Origin: Isoptericola variabilis 225
Lineage (GTDB): Bacteria; Actinomycetota; Actinomycetes; Actinomycetales; Cellulomonadaceae
Direction: 5' to 3'
Assembly: GCF_000215105.1 (NCBI RefSeq)
Contig: NC_015588.1
Location: forward strand, 1,736,001-1,800,000
DNA: 64,000 nucleotides
Shown: piece by piece, positions 51,184 to 61,129 of the stretch
Layout: the number at the start of each line of letters is the position of its first letter
How positions within the stretch are numbered: position 1 is the stretch's first letter
Translations under genes and position numbers: made by a program
The notes under the pieces: generated by a model
The model's input: the letters and a program-made list of their open reading frames with translations, nothing else
Told to the model about the DNA's origin: nothing
Database searches by the model: none

Positions 51184-51606
51184 TCACTTGCCCTCGGTCT
51201 CGCCGTCTTCCCGACGCTTCTGCTCCCGGTACTCCCGCTGTGCGGTGTCCAGGCCCGAGATGTCGTCCGGGACGTCGACGGAACCGTCTGCGGGGGTGAT
51301 GCTACCGGTCTCGGCCGACTGCTCTGTGACGTCCGTCTCCTCGGCCGCGACCGGGGTGTCCATGCGCTTGGCGATCGCGGCACGCAGCCAGCGGGTCTGG
51401 ACGCCCGGCGTCGACTCGATCGTCACGGTGTCGGCCGCCTCGTCGACCGCGACGACCGTGCCGACCATGCCGGAGCCCGTCATGACCTCCTGGCCGGGGG
51501 CGAGCGTGGCCCGGAAGGCCTGCTGCTCCTTCTGCTGCTTGCGCGTCCGCGAGCTCATGAAGAACATGAGCGCGATCAGCACGCCGAAGAGGATGATGAG
51601 TTCCAC
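51184..51606 (-). CDS. yajC: Preprotein translocase subunit YajC
   Basis: 140 residues. An N-terminal transmembrane helix (MELIILFGVLIALMFFMSSR) is followed by KQQKEQQAFRATLAPGQEVM and TGSGMVGTVVAVDEAADTVT, the YajC beta-domain pattern. An acidic C-terminal tail of about 45 residues is actinobacteria-specific. GTG 51606 gives the normal start; the frame's longer version is upstream leader. It is transcribed with secD and secF. Confidence 0.92.
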   Translation of the reverse strand: MELIILFGVLIALMFFMSSRTRKQQKEQQAFRATLAPGQEVMTGSGMVGTVVAVDEAADTVTIESTPGVQTRWLRAAIAKRMDTPVAAEETDVTEQSAETGSITPADGSVDVPDDISGLDTAQREYREQKRREDGETEGK

Positions 51607-51752
51607 GAGTCGTCCTTGTCTGTCGCTGCCCGCCTGGCGGGCGTCGGGGCACGCCGATCGGCGCGCCGGCACGGTCGGTGCACGTACGGCCCTCAACGAG
51701 CGCCCCGTCCCGCGAGTTCCGCCCCCGGCCTGCGTCGGCCGGGTCACCGTCC

Positions 51753-51758
51753 AGTCTA
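51753..51758 (-). promoter_or_regulatory. Probable -10 of the yajC-secDF promoter
   Basis: TAGACT on the minus strand, in the 201-base gap between ruvB and yajC, about 147 bases before the yajC GTG. A 14-base perfect palindrome, GGCGCCCGGGCGCC, lies seven bases upstream (51765-51778). Confidence 0.5.
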
Positions 51759-51807
51759 GGCCGTGGCGCCCGGGCGCCGACCAGGCCGGTGCTCGGTCGT
51801 GCGGCGG

Positions 51808-52891
<1,084 letters not shown>

Positions 52892-52899
<8 letters not shown>

Positions 52900-53515
52900 G
52901 GTGGCCCCCCAGCGAGCGCAGCGCCGCGCGCAGCGTCGTGGCGACCTGGTCCTCGGTCACGACGTCGGTGCCCGCCTCGGCGAGCACCTTGCCGACGGCG
53001 TCCTCGGCGACCTTGGCCGTCCAGCCGAGCCCGACGAGCGCCTCCACGACCTGCTCGCGCCGGTCCCCGGCCGTCACGGCCGCCGGCGCCGCCGCCGCGC
53101 CCGCGCCGTCGGCCGGCACCCCGAGCTTGCCCGAGAGCTCGAGCACGATGCGCTGGGCGCTCTTGGCGCCGATGCCCGGCACGCGGCGCAGCGCCGCGGT
53201 GTCCTCCGCCGCGATCGCGCGGCGCAGCGCGTCCGGTGTGAGCACGGCGAGCATCGCGAGCGCGATGCGCGGGCCGACGCCCGAGACCGACTGCGCCGTC
53301 TCGAACACCTCGCGCTCGTCGGCGTCCGCGAAGCCGTAGAGCGTCATGGAGTCCTCGCGCACCACGAGCGTGGTGTGCAGGCGGGCCTCCTCGCCGACGC
53401 GCAGCGAGGACAGCGTCGCGGGCGTGGCGTGCACGAGGTAGCCGACCCCGCGGACGTCGACGACCGCACGGTCGAGCGTGACGTGCGCGACCGTGCCGGT
53501 CAGGGATGCGATCAC
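52892..53515 (-). CDS. ruvA: Holliday junction-binding protein RuvA
   Basis: 207 residues. It begins with the OB domain [20 protein letters not shown], then [10 protein letters not shown] and [20 protein letters not shown]. Two helix-hairpin-helix motifs follow ([14 protein letters not shown] and [16 protein letters not shown]). An Ala-rich linker leads to the C-terminal UBA-like domain III ([18 protein letters not shown]). GTG 53515 overlaps the ruvC stop (GTGA). A LexA-like box lies 28 bases upstream, within ruvC. Confidence 0.97.
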
Positions 53516-54120
53516 CGGGTCCTCCGCGCTGGGGGGCGTTCTCGAACACCCGTACGATACCCCGACCGCGAGCGCGCGTCGTGCTCCGCCGCGGCCCAGG
53601 CGCGCTGCGCCGGCGTGAGCTCGTGCCGGTCGCCGCCCTGGAGCGCGCCCGCGGGCCGCCACAGGTGCGTGATCGCGAGCGCGAGGGCGTCCGCGGCGTC
53701 GGCCGGACGCGGCGGCTCGTCGAGCCGCAGGATGCTCGCGACCATGCGCTGGACCTGCTCCTTGCCCGCGCGGCCGGACCCTGTGACGGCGGCCTTGACC
53801 TCGCTCGGGGTGTGCAGTGCCACGGGCACCCCGCGCCGCGCCGCCGCGACCATCGCCAGGCCCGCGACCTGGGCCGTGCCCATGACGGTGCCGTGGTTGT
53901 GCTGCGCGAAGACGCGCTCGACCGCGACGACGTCGGGCACGTGCTCGTCGAACCAGGCGTCGAGCCGCTCGGCGACGCGCAGCAGCCGCAGGTCCGGCGT
54001 CGTGCCCGGGTCGCTGGTGGCCACGCCGACGGCGACGAGCTCGGCCCGCCGGCCCGGGAGCGAGTCGACGACCCCGATCCCGCAGCGGGTCAGCCCCGGA
54101 TCCACCCCCAGCACGCGCAC
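53512..54120 (-). CDS. ruvC: Crossover junction endodeoxyribonuclease RuvC
   Basis: 202 residues, some 20-30 more than usual because of a basic C-terminal tail. RNase-H-fold catalytic acids: [14 protein letters not shown] (Asp7), [13 protein letters not shown] (Glu), and [14 protein letters not shown] (two Asp). The tail, after about residue 165, is poorly conserved and contains the LexA-like box of ruvA in its DNA. The GTG at 54120 starts directly at the conserved residues. It resolves Holliday junctions moved by RuvAB. Confidence 0.96.
   Translation of the reverse strand: MRVLGVDPGLTRCGIGVVDSLPGRRAELVAVGVATSDPGTTPDLRLLRVAERLDAWFDEHVPDVVAVERVFAQHNHGTVMGTAQVAGLAMVAAARRGVPVALHTPSEVKAAVTGSGRAGKEQVQRMVASILRLDEPPRPADAADALALAITHLWRPAGALQGGDRHELTPAQRAWAAAEHDARSRSGYRTGVRERPPARRTR
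53543..53560 (-). promoter_or_regulatory. LexA (SOS) box and -10 for ruvAB inside the 3' end of ruvC
   Basis: TCGAAC-ACCC-GTACGA (53543-53558) matches TCGAAC-N4-GTTCGA at 11 of 12 positions. On the minus strand TATCGT (53560-53555) could serve as a -10 with the start inside the box. The ruvA GTG is 28 bases on, behind GGAGGA. Confidence 0.7.
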
Positions 54121-54189
54121 GCGGTCAGCCTCTCAGGCGACGGCGGCCCGGCGAAGCAGGCGCGCCGTGACCCTCCGCTGCGCTCCGGA

Positions 54190-54948
54190 TCACTCCTCGT
54201 CGAGCGCGGCCATGACCTCGTCGGGGGCGTCGAAGTTCGCGTAGACGTTCTGGACGTCGTCGCTGTCCTCGAGCGCGTCGATGAGGCGCGTGATCTTGCG
54301 GGCGCCCTCGACGTCGACCTCGACCTCCATCGACGGGTGCCAGATGACGTCCGCCGAGTCGTACTCGATGCCGGCCTCCTGGATCGCGGTGCGCACGGCG
54401 ACCAGGTCTGTCGCCTCGCAGAGCACCTCGATGACCTCGCCCTCGTCGGTGACCTCCTCGGCCCCCGCGTCGAGCGCCGCCAGCATGACGTCGTCCTCGG
54501 TCACGCCGTCGGACTTCGGCACGACGACGAGACCCTTGCGCGAGAACAGGTACGACACCGAGCCCGGGTCGGCGAGCGAGCCGCCGTTGCGGCTGAACGC
54601 GGTGCGCACCTCGGCGGCGGCCCGGTTCTTGTTGTCCGTGAGGCACTCGACGAGGACGGCGATGCCGTTGTTGCCGTAGCCCTCGTACATGATCGTCTGG
54701 TAGTCGACGGCGTCGGCGCCCTCGCCCGAGCCGCGCTTGACCGCGCGCTCGATGTTGTCGTTCGGGACCGAGGACTTCTTGGCCTTCTGGATGGCGTCGA
54801 ACAGCGTCGGGTTGCCCGCGGGGTCACCGCCGCCGGTGCGCGCCGCGACCTCGATGTTCTTGATGAGCTTCGCGAAGAGCTTGCCGCGCTTGGCGTCGAT
54901 CGCCGCCTTCTTGTGCTTGGTCGTGGCCCACTTGGAGTGACCGGACAT
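54190..54948 (-). CDS. YebC/PmpR-family translation or transcription factor
   Basis: 252 residues, normal length. It begins [20 protein letters not shown], the invariant YebC start. [40 protein letters not shown] and [18 protein letters not shown] are all conserved. YebC proteins were long called transcriptional regulators; recent work also links some to relief of ribosome stalling. The gene lies between pdxT and ruvC, as in most actinobacteria, with no long gap to pdxT (8 bases). Confidence 0.95.
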   Translation of the reverse strand: MSGHSKWATTKHKKAAIDAKRGKLFAKLIKNIEVAARTGGGDPAGNPTLFDAIQKAKKSSVPNDNIERAVKRGSGEGADAVDYQTIMYEGYGNNGIAVLVECLTDNKNRAAAEVRTAFSRNGGSLADPGSVSYLFSRKGLVVVPKSDGVTEDDVMLAALDAGAEEVTDEGEVIEVLCEATDLVAVRTAIQEAGIEYDSADVIWHPSMEVEVDVEGARKITRLIDALEDSDDVQNVYANFDAPDEVMAALDEE

Positions 54949-54956
54949 TGACCTAC

Positions 54957-55607
54957 CTAACTCCTTCGCGATGCTGTAACGATCTGGACGAACAGCGCGT
55001 GCACACGGGCGTCCCCGGTGATCTCCGGGTGGAACGCGGTGGCGAGCAGCCGTCCCTGACGTGCTGCGACGATCTTACCGGCGGCCGCACCGACGGCCGT
55101 CCCGTCCGCCGCGCGGTCGGGGATGCGGGCCAGCACCTCGACGCCGGGGCCCGCCTCCTCGGCCCACGGGGCACGGATGAACGCGGTGCGCAGGGGGCCG
55201 CCGTCGGGCCGGTCGGAGACGCCCGCCATCTCGAGGTCGGCCTCGAACGAGTCGACCTGGCGCCCGAACGCGTTGCGCCGGACGGTCATGTCCATGCCCC
55301 CGAGCGTCCGCTGCCCCTCGATGCCGCCGACGATCCGGTCGGCGAGCAGGATCATCCCCGCGCACGAGCCGTAGACGGGCAGGCCCTCGGCGATGGCCGC
55401 CCGCAGCGGGTCGGCGAGCTCGAAGATCCGCAGCAGCTTGTCGATCGTCGTCGACTCGCCGCCGGGGAGCACGAGCCCGTCGACGGCCTCGAGCTCGGCA
55501 CGCCGGCGCACCGGCACGCCGCGCGCGCCGGCGGACTCGAGCGCGGCGACGTGCTCGCGCACGTCGCCCTGCAGGGCGAGGACGCCCACGGTGGGGTTGC
55601 TGGTCAC
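54957..55607 (-). CDS. pdxT: Pyridoxal 5'-phosphate synthase glutaminase subunit
   Basis: Supplies ammonia to PdxS for PLP synthesis. 216 residues. Class I-like glutaminase: [30 protein letters not shown], nucleophile Cys in [13 protein letters not shown], and His-x-Glu in [14 protein letters not shown] 55607 is chosen, giving the family's start two residues before the beta strand. A NUDIX gene lies between pdxS and this gene on the same strand, 37 bases upstream. Confidence 0.96.
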   Translation of the reverse strand: MTSNPTVGVLALQGDVREHVAALESAGARGVPVRRRAELEAVDGLVLPGGESTTIDKLLRIFELADPLRAAIAEGLPVYGSCAGMILLADRIVGGIEGQRTLGGMDMTVRRNAFGRQVDSFEADLEMAGVSDRPDGGPLRTAFIRAPWAEEAGPGVEVLARIPDRAADGTAVGAAAGKIVAARQGRLLATAFHPEITGDARVHALFVQIVTASRRS

Positions 55608-55644
55608 GGCGGGCCAGTCTAGGACGCCGGACGCCCGCACCGGG

Positions 55645-56235
55645 TCACGCGCCCGCGAGCTCCTCGGGGTCCGAGGGCTCGTCGTCGTGCTCGACGCCGA
55701 GGTGGCGCACGGTGCCGTCCCACCCGCCGGCGAGCGCCTCGACGACGTCGGGCAGCGCCGTCGGGAAGACCTCGAGCGGCTGGGCGCGCAGCTCGTCGGC
55801 GGACAGCCAGCGCATCTCGTCGAGCACGTCGCGCTCGACGTCGGTCCACCCGGCGTCCGACGGCTCGTGGCCGGCCGGCACGCGCGCGACGAAGAAGATC
55901 TCGTCCTGCCGGCACGTCTCGGCGTAGAAGCGGAAGATCCCGGCCCGCGTCATCACGGGACCCTCGAGGTCCTCGCGGGCGAGCTCGAGCCCGGCCTCCT
56001 CGCGCAGCTCGCGCAGCGCGGCGTCGACCTCGGTCTCGCCGGCGTCGATCCCCCCGCCCACGGTGAACCACCACGACCGCTCGGGCTGGTCGGCGTCGTG
56101 GCCGCGCACGAGCAGGGCGCGGCCCGCGTCGTCGAGGACGATGACGCGGGCCGCGCGCCGGTGGCGCATACCGTCCGGCCCGACCACCCAGTCGGGCCCG
56201 AGCGACGTCGTGCCGACGACCTCCTCCGAGGTCAC
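55645..56235 (-). CDS. NUDIX hydrolase between pdxS and pdxT
   Basis: 196 residues. A complete Nudix box, [20 protein letters not shown] followed by EAGL, matches GX5EX7REUXEEXGU. The N-terminal strands contain [20 protein letters not shown]. The C-terminal part ([20 protein letters not shown]) suits a nucleotide-sugar or dinucleotide pyrophosphatase; the substrate cannot be named. GTG 56235 overlaps the pdxS stop (GTGA), so it is translated with pdxS. Its place between the two PLP synthase genes suggests housekeeping of oxidised or damaged nucleotides, but this is inference. Confidence 0.9.
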   Translation of the reverse strand: MTSEEVVGTTSLGPDWVVGPDGMRHRRAARVIVLDDAGRALLVRGHDADQPERSWWFTVGGGIDAGETEVDAALRELREEAGLELAREDLEGPVMTRAGIFRFYAETCRQDEIFFVARVPAGHEPSDAGWTDVERDVLDEMRWLSADELRAQPLEVFPTALPDVVEALAGGWDGTVRHLGVEHDDEPSDPEELAGA

Positions 56236-57143
56236 CAACCGCGCTCCGCGAGCCGCACCGGCTCGGGCTCGGCCTCGACGTTGATGCCGACCATGGCCTC
56301 GCCGAGGCCGCGCGAGACCTTCGCGATGACGTCGGGGTCGTCGAAGAACGTCGTGGCCTGGACGATGGCCTTGGCGCGGGCGACGGGGTCGCCCGACTTG
56401 AAGATGCCGGAGCCGACGAAGACGCCCTCGGCGCCGAGCTGCATCATCATCGCCGCGTCGGCGGGCGTCGCGATGCCGCCGGCGGTGAAGAGCACCACGG
56501 GGAGCTTGCCCGTCTCGGCGACCTCCTTGACGAGCTCGTACGGCGCCTGCAGCTCCTTGGCCGCGACGTAGAGCTCGTCGGTGGGCAGGGACGACAGGCG
56601 GCGGATCTGCGCGCGGATCTGGCGCATGTGCGTCGTCGCGTTGGAGACGTCGCCGGTGCCGGCCTCGCCCTTGGAGCGGATCATCGCCGCGCCCTCGGTG
56701 ATGCGGCGCAGGGCCTCGCCGAGGTTGGTCGCGCCGCACACGAACGGGACCGTGAACTGCCACTTGTCGATGTGGTGCGCGTAGTCCGCGGGCGTGAGGA
56801 CCTCGGACTCGTCGACGTAGTCGACGCCGAGGGACTGCAGCACCTGCGCCTCGACGAAGTGGCCGATGCGGGCCTTGGCCATGACGGGGATCGAGACGGC
56901 GTCGATGATGCCCTCGATCATGTCGGGGTCGCTCATGCGCGCCACGCCGCCCTGGGCGCGGATGTCGGCGGGCACGCGCTCGAGCGCCATGACCGCGACG
57001 GCGCCCGCGTCCTCGGCGATCTTCGCCTGCTCGGGCGTCACGACGTCCATGATGACGCCGCCCTTGAGCATCTCGGCCATGCCGCGCTTGACGCGCGCCG
57101 TGCCGACCTGGCCGACGCCGGTGCTCACCGTGCTCTCGCTCAC
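56232..57143 (-). CDS. pdxS: Pyridoxal 5'-phosphate synthase lyase subunit
   Basis: Forms PLP from ribose 5-phosphate, glyceraldehyde 3-phosphate and ammonia. 303 residues. TIM-barrel motifs: [20 protein letters not shown] with the Asp and Lys active site, [29 protein letters not shown] with the second Lys region in [14 protein letters not shown], and [19 protein letters not shown] 57143 is chosen since the product begins near the conserved part; a longer frame adds non-conserved residues. The only PLP route visible. It heads the unit with NUDIX, pdxT and yebC. Confidence 0.96.
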   Translation of the reverse strand: MSESTVSTGVGQVGTARVKRGMAEMLKGGVIMDVVTPEQAKIAEDAGAVAVMALERVPADIRAQGGVARMSDPDMIEGIIDAVSIPVMAKARIGHFVEAQVLQSLGVDYVDESEVLTPADYAHHIDKWQFTVPFVCGATNLGEALRRITEGAAMIRSKGEAGTGDVSNATTHMRQIRAQIRRLSSLPTDELYVAAKELQAPYELVKEVAETGKLPVVLFTAGGIATPADAAMMMQLGAEGVFVGSGIFKSGDPVARAKAIVQATTFFDDPDVIAKVSRGLGEAMVGINVEAEPEPVRLAERGW

Positions 57144-57206
57144 TGCCTGTACCTCGCAAGTCGTCGAACGCGTGACCGCCTCCGCGGAGGCCACGCCCTA
57201 CCGCCC

Positions 57207-57212
57207 ATCCTA
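57207..57212 (-). promoter_or_regulatory. Probable -10 of the pdxS promoter
   Basis: TAGGAT on the minus strand, about 64 bases before the pdxS GTG and just downstream of the membrane gene's stop (57224). No PdxR gene or typical PdxR repeats were seen. Confidence 0.5.
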
Positions 57213-57223
57213 GGGCCGCGGGC

Positions 57224-57808
57224 TCAGGCCCCGAGACCGTCCGGCATCTGGTCGTCGAGCTCGACCGTGTGCGGCACGGGGGCGTGCCCCGCGAGGTGCA
57301 GGAACCGCACCCACCGGTGGCGGCGGACGCGCTGCGCCTGGGCGACGGCCTCGTTGTGGAAGCGGCGCGCGAGCTGCGCGCGGTACCAGGCGGCGGCGAG
57401 CGCGGCGAGCAGCTCGTCGCCGGGCGGGCGGGCGCGCAGCGCGGCCACGACCTCGGGGTCGCCGAGCGCCGAGCGCAGCGTCGCGGACAGCTCGCTCTCG
57501 GCGCGCTCGCGCTCCGACCCGAGCCCGTCCATGGCGAGCGCCTCCCCGGGCGAGGTGACCGGGCCGTCGTCGTCCGACGCCGCGAACGCCGCGTCCGCGA
57601 CGAGCACCGCGCTCGCCGGGTCGAGCAGCCCGGACGCCGCGAGGTCGATCGCGGCGCTCGAGCGGCGCACGAGCTGGGAGTCGAGCGCGATGCGCGACGC
57701 CGCGACCTTGCGGTGCAGCCGGTCGAGGCGTGACGCCGAGACCCACGCGAGCCAGACGACGACGGCCGCGGCCACGAGCGCGACCAGGACGATCTCGGAC
57801 CAGGTCAT
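57224..57808 (-). CDS. Single-pass membrane protein following pimA (LemA-like layout)
   Basis: 194 residues. An N-terminal transmembrane helix (SEIVLVALVAAAVVVWLAWV) is followed by a long helical, Ala/Arg/Glu-rich cytoplasmic part. The C-terminal WYRAQLARRFHNEAVAQAQR resembles the helical end of LemA-like proteins, but the match is weak. The ATG at 57808 overlaps the pimA stop (ATGA), so it belongs to the phosphatidylinositol mannoside gene run. Actinobacteria often have a membrane protein here; no function is assigned. Confidence 0.75.
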   Translation of the reverse strand: MTWSEIVLVALVAAAVVVWLAWVSASRLDRLHRKVAASRIALDSQLVRRSSAAIDLAASGLLDPASAVLVADAAFAASDDDGPVTSPGEALAMDGLGSERERAESELSATLRSALGDPEVVAALRARPPGDELLAALAAAWYRAQLARRFHNEAVAQAQRVRRHRWVRFLHLAGHAPVPHTVELDDQMPDGLGA

Positions 57809-58977
57809 GCGCCCGCCTTCCGGTGGACGGGCCAGGTGCCGATCGCCTCGCCGGCCGCGACGGCCATCTCGTACACGGCGAGCACCTGGGCCGTCACGGC
57901 CGACCAGTCGAACCGGCGCACGAACGCCGTGGCCCGCTCGCGGCGCTCGTGCGTGCCCTCGGGGTCGGCCAGCGCGGCGAGCACCTGGTCCGCGAGGTCG
58001 GCGGCGTCGCCCGTGCGGAACAGCCGGCCCGCGCACCCATCGTCGAGCACGCGACGGAACGCGCCCAGGTCGCTCGCGACCACGGCGGCGCCCGCGCTCA
58101 TCGCCTCGACGAGCACGATGCCAAAGCTCTCGCCGCCGGTCTGCGGCGCGACGTACAGGTCGACGGAGCCCAGCAGCGCGGCCTTGTCCTCGTCGGAGAT
58201 CCCGCCGAGCCACTCGAACGACGCCGCGTGCTCCCCCAGCGCCGCCTCGGCCGCCTGCCGGCCGGCGTCCCCGCGGCCCGCGACGAGGAAGCGCGCGCCG
58301 GGCACCTTCTCGAGGATGCGCGGCGCGGCCGCGACGAGCACCTCGAGGCCCTTGCGCGGCTCGTCGAGCCGGCCGAGGAACGCGATCGTCGGCGCCGCGG
58401 GCGTCCCTCGCCAGCGGTCCTGCGCGGGCGCGGCGGCGAACGTGTCGACGTAGACGCCGTTGGGGATGACGACGGCGTCGCCGCCGAGGTGGTCGACGAG
58501 CGTGCGGCGCGCGTCCTCCGAGACCGCGATGCGCGCGGCGATCTTCTCGAGCGACTGGCGCAGCAGCGGGTAGGCGACCTGCAGCGCGCGCGAGCGCACC
58601 TGCGCCGTGTGGAACGTCGCGACGACGGGCCCCTCGGCGATCCACAGCGCGAGCATCGACAGGCTCGGCGTCATGGGCTCGTGCAGGTGCAGCACGTCGA
58701 ACCGGCCGGCGTCGATCCAGCGGCGCACGCGCGCGGCGGCGCGCGGCCCGAACGCGAGGCGCGCCACCGAGCCGTTGTAGCGCACGGGCACCGCCCGCCC
58801 GGCCGGGGTGACGACGTCGGGCACGGGCGTGTCCTCGTCCGCGGGCGCGAGCACGGAGGCCTCGTGGCCCTGGGCCACGAGCGCCTGCGCGAGGTCGCGC
58901 ACGTGGAACTGGACGCCGCCGGGGGCGTCGAACGAGTAGGGGCAGACGATGCCCACGCGCAAAGGCCGGGTGCTCAC
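57805..58977 (-). CDS. pimA: Phosphatidyl-myo-inositol mannosyltransferase
   Basis: Adds the first mannose from GDP-mannose to phosphatidylinositol on the inner membrane face. 390 residues. It is a GT-B fold, GT4 family: GIVCPYSFDAPGGVQFHVRD at the start, DVLHLHEPMTPS, then the donor-binding half with FLGRLDEPRKGLEVL and the E-x7-E motif GESFGIVLVEAMSAG. GTG 58977 overlaps the acyltransferase stop (GTGA). The order pgsA-patA-pimA is that of mycobacteria. Confidence 0.95.
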   Translation of the reverse strand: MSTRPLRVGIVCPYSFDAPGGVQFHVRDLAQALVAQGHEASVLAPADEDTPVPDVVTPAGRAVPVRYNGSVARLAFGPRAAARVRRWIDAGRFDVLHLHEPMTPSLSMLALWIAEGPVVATFHTAQVRSRALQVAYPLLRQSLEKIAARIAVSEDARRTLVDHLGGDAVVIPNGVYVDTFAAAPAQDRWRGTPAAPTIAFLGRLDEPRKGLEVLVAAAPRILEKVPGARFLVAGRGDAGRQAAEAALGEHAASFEWLGGISDEDKAALLGSVDLYVAPQTGGESFGIVLVEAMSAGAAVVASDLGAFRRVLDDGCAGRLFRTGDAADLADQVLAALADPEGTHERRERATAFVRRFDWSAVTAQVLAVYEMAVAAGEAIGTWPVHRKAGA

Positions 58978-59942
58978 GCCTCGCCCGCCTCCACCTTGGT
59001 GCGCGCGTACCGCGCGGGGTCGAGGTCGGCGACGAAGACCTTCTGCAGCATGTGCCAGTCCTCGGTGTGCGCGCGCAGGAACTCGGCGAGCGCGTCGACC
59101 CACGCCTGCGTCATCGCCGCCACCTGCGCGCGCCGGTCGGCCGCCGTCCCGCCCTCGGGCGGCACGGGCACGGCCGGCAGGAAGTGGATGACGATGCCCC
59201 ACGGCGTGCCGGCGGCGCGCCGGCGCTCGCCGTGCAGGCGCTCGTATCGGATCCCCACGGGGTGCAGCGCGACCTTGGCCGCGAGCGCCAGCGCCGCCGG
59301 CCCGGCCGCGACGCGCGCCCGGTGCCCGCACAGGTCGACCTCGACGCCGCGGGCGGTGAGGTCCCGGTCGGCCAGGAGCGGGATCAGCACGTTCCCCGCG
59401 ACCGCCCCGCGCACGAGGTTGCGGAACACGTCCCCGTCGCCGAGCGGGAGCACCTCGATGCCGATCGAGCGCCGGAACGCGACGAACTCCTGGAACAGGG
59501 CCTCGGGACGCAGCCGCTCAGCCACGGTGAGGACGGGGCCGAGGTGCGGGCGCGCCCAGGCGCCGGCGAGGTCCCAGTTGCCCAGGTGCGCCAGCGCCAG
59601 CGCGATGCCGCGCCCGGCGGCGAGGTCGGCGGCGATGTTCTCGTGGCCCTCCACGCGCACGCGGGCGGCGAGCTGCGCGGGCGTGGCGCCCTGGAGCGTG
59701 AACGCCTCGCGGAAGTACCGCATGTAGGAGCGCATCCCGGCCCGCGCGAGGCGGCGCACGGCGCGTGCGTCGAGGTCGGGGCGGACGCGCGCGTAGTTGG
59801 CCTCCATGCGGCGCACGCCCTCGGTGCGGCGCAGCCAGGTGAGGTCGGCGGCGAGGGTGAACGCGGCGCGCAGGACCGGCTCGGGGACCCGGGGGGCGTG
59901 GCGCCACGCGAAGGTGAACGCCGCGGCGACGTCGAGGCCCAT
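58974..59942 (-). CDS. patA: Phosphatidylinositol mannoside acyltransferase (LpxL/HtrB-like)
   Basis: 322 residues. Belongs to the bacterial lauroyl/PIM acyltransferase family. The catalytic H-x4-D/E motif appears in LALAHLGNWDLAGAW. MEANYARVRPDLDARAVRRL and RRSIGIEVLPLGDGDVFRNL, and ADRDLTARGVEVDLCGHRA are typical. It transfers palmitate to the mannose of PIM1/PIM2 on the cytoplasmic side. The ATG at 59942 overlaps the pgsA stop (TGATG), and its stop overlaps pimA. Confidence 0.92.
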   Translation of the reverse strand: MGLDVAAAFTFAWRHAPRVPEPVLRAAFTLAADLTWLRRTEGVRRMEANYARVRPDLDARAVRRLARAGMRSYMRYFREAFTLQGATPAQLAARVRVEGHENIAADLAAGRGIALALAHLGNWDLAGAWARPHLGPVLTVAERLRPEALFQEFVAFRRSIGIEVLPLGDGDVFRNLVRGAVAGNVLIPLLADRDLTARGVEVDLCGHRARVAAGPAALALAAKVALHPVGIRYERLHGERRRAAGTPWGIVIHFLPAVPVPPEGGTAADRRAQVAAMTQAWVDALAEFLRAHTEDWHMLQKVFVADLDPARYARTKVEAGEA

Positions 59943-60574
59943 CAGGCCTCCGCGCCGTCGGCGGCGGTCGTGAGCTGGCGACGCACGGTGGCGACGCGCT
60001 GCACGACGGTGACGAGGCTCGCGACGGCCAGGAGGCCGAGCACGACGACGAGCACCGCGACGGGCAGCCCGAGCTGGACGAATCCTGTCGGCACGAGCGC
60101 GAGGACGAGGCGGTCGGTGCGCTCGGCGATGCCGACGCTCGCGCTCGCGCCCACCGCCTCGGCCCGCGCGCGGGCGTAGGGCACGACCGACCCGAGCACG
60201 AGGCACGCGAGCGCCGCCCCGGTGCCCCACGCCGCGTACGGCTCCTCGTGGTGCAGCACGAACCACAGCGTGATCCCCGCGAACACCGCGCCGTCGGAGA
60301 CGCGGTCGAGGGTCGAGTCGAGGAACGCGCCCCACGGACCCGTGCGGCCCGAGCGGCGCGCCATGACGCCGTCCAGCGAGTCGGCGAGCGCGAACACGCC
60401 GATGAGCAGGGCGCCGAGGAACAGGTGCCCGGTCGGCAGGAGGCCGAGCGCGAGCGCCGTGACGACGACCGTGCCGGTGATCGTGACGGCGTCCGGGCTC
60501 ACGCCGCGCGCGAGGAGGAACGTCGCCACGGGAGTCCAGAACCGCTGCATCGCGCCGCGCAGCCGACCGAACAC
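59942..60574 (-). CDS. pgsA: Phosphatidylinositol phosphate synthase (CDP-alcohol phosphatidyltransferase)
   Basis: 210 residues with about six transmembrane helices. The CDP-alcohol motif D-x2-D-G-x2-A-R-x8-G-x3-D-x3-D is complete in ADSLDGVMARRSGRTGPWGA followed by FLDSTLDRVSD. Context with pimA and patA identifies it as the phosphatidylinositol phosphate synthase (PIPS) rather than phosphatidylglycerophosphate synthase. The gene name pgsA is used for this locus in mycobacteria. GTG at 60574 directly abuts the HIT gene's stop. Confidence 0.93.
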   Translation of the reverse strand: MFGRLRGAMQRFWTPVATFLLARGVSPDAVTITGTVVVTALALGLLPTGHLFLGALLIGVFALADSLDGVMARRSGRTGPWGAFLDSTLDRVSDGAVFAGITLWFVLHHEEPYAAWGTGAALACLVLGSVVPYARARAEAVGASASVGIAERTDRLVLALVPTGFVQLGLPVAVLVVVLGLLAVASLVTVVQRVATVRRQLTTAADGAEA

Positions 60575-61129
60575 TCAGGCACCGCCCTTCGGCCAGGCGT
60601 CGGCGAGCCGTTCGCGCGTGTCGGCGAGCAGCTCGGGCAGCGCCTTGGTGCGCCCGACGATCGGCAGGAAGTTGGAGTCGCCCAGCCAGCGCGGCACGAC
60701 GTGCTGGTGCAGGTGCGCGGCGATCCCCGCGCCGGCGACCTCGCCCTGGTTGAGCCCGATGTTGAACCCCGCGGGCGAGTACACCGCGCGCAGGACCCGC
60801 ATCGCCGTCTTGGTCATCGCCGCGAGCTCGGCCGTCTCGGCGTCGGTGAGGTCGGTGTAGTCGGACACGTGCCGGTACGGCAGCACCATGAGGTGCCCGC
60901 TGTTGTACGGGTACAGGTTGAGCACCGCGTAGCAGGCGGTCCCCCGGGCGACGACGAGGCCCGCCTCGTCGTCGCCGGCCGGGATCCGGCAGAACGGGCA
61001 GCTCCCGGCGCTCGCGTCGGCCGGCTTGTCCTGCCCACCGATGTAGACCATGCGGTGCGGCGTCCACAGACGCTGCAGGTCGTCCTCCGGCGGCGCGAAA
61101 CCGTCCGCCGACTCCGCGGACCGCGCCAT
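60575..61129 (-). CDS. HIT-domain protein (Ap4A phosphorylase-like, Rv2613c type)
   Basis: 184 residues. The N-terminal SCPFCRIPAGDDEAGLVV has a C-x2-C zinc-like pair. YAVLNLYPYNSGHLMVLPYR precedes the H-x-H-x-H active site, AAHLHQHVVPRW, near residue 145. The M. tuberculosis homologue in the same place (Rv2613c) is an Ap4A phosphorylase, so a dinucleoside polyphosphate role is likely. The ATG overlaps the thrS stop (TGATG). It precedes pgsA without a gap. Confidence 0.92.
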   Translation of the reverse strand: MARSAESADGFAPPEDDLQRLWTPHRMVYIGGQDKPADASAGSCPFCRIPAGDDEAGLVVARGTACYAVLNLYPYNSGHLMVLPYRHVSDYTDLTDAETAELAAMTKTAMRVLRAVYSPAGFNIGLNQGEVAGAGIAAHLHQHVVPRWLGDSNFLPIVGRTKALPELLADTRERLADAWPKGGA

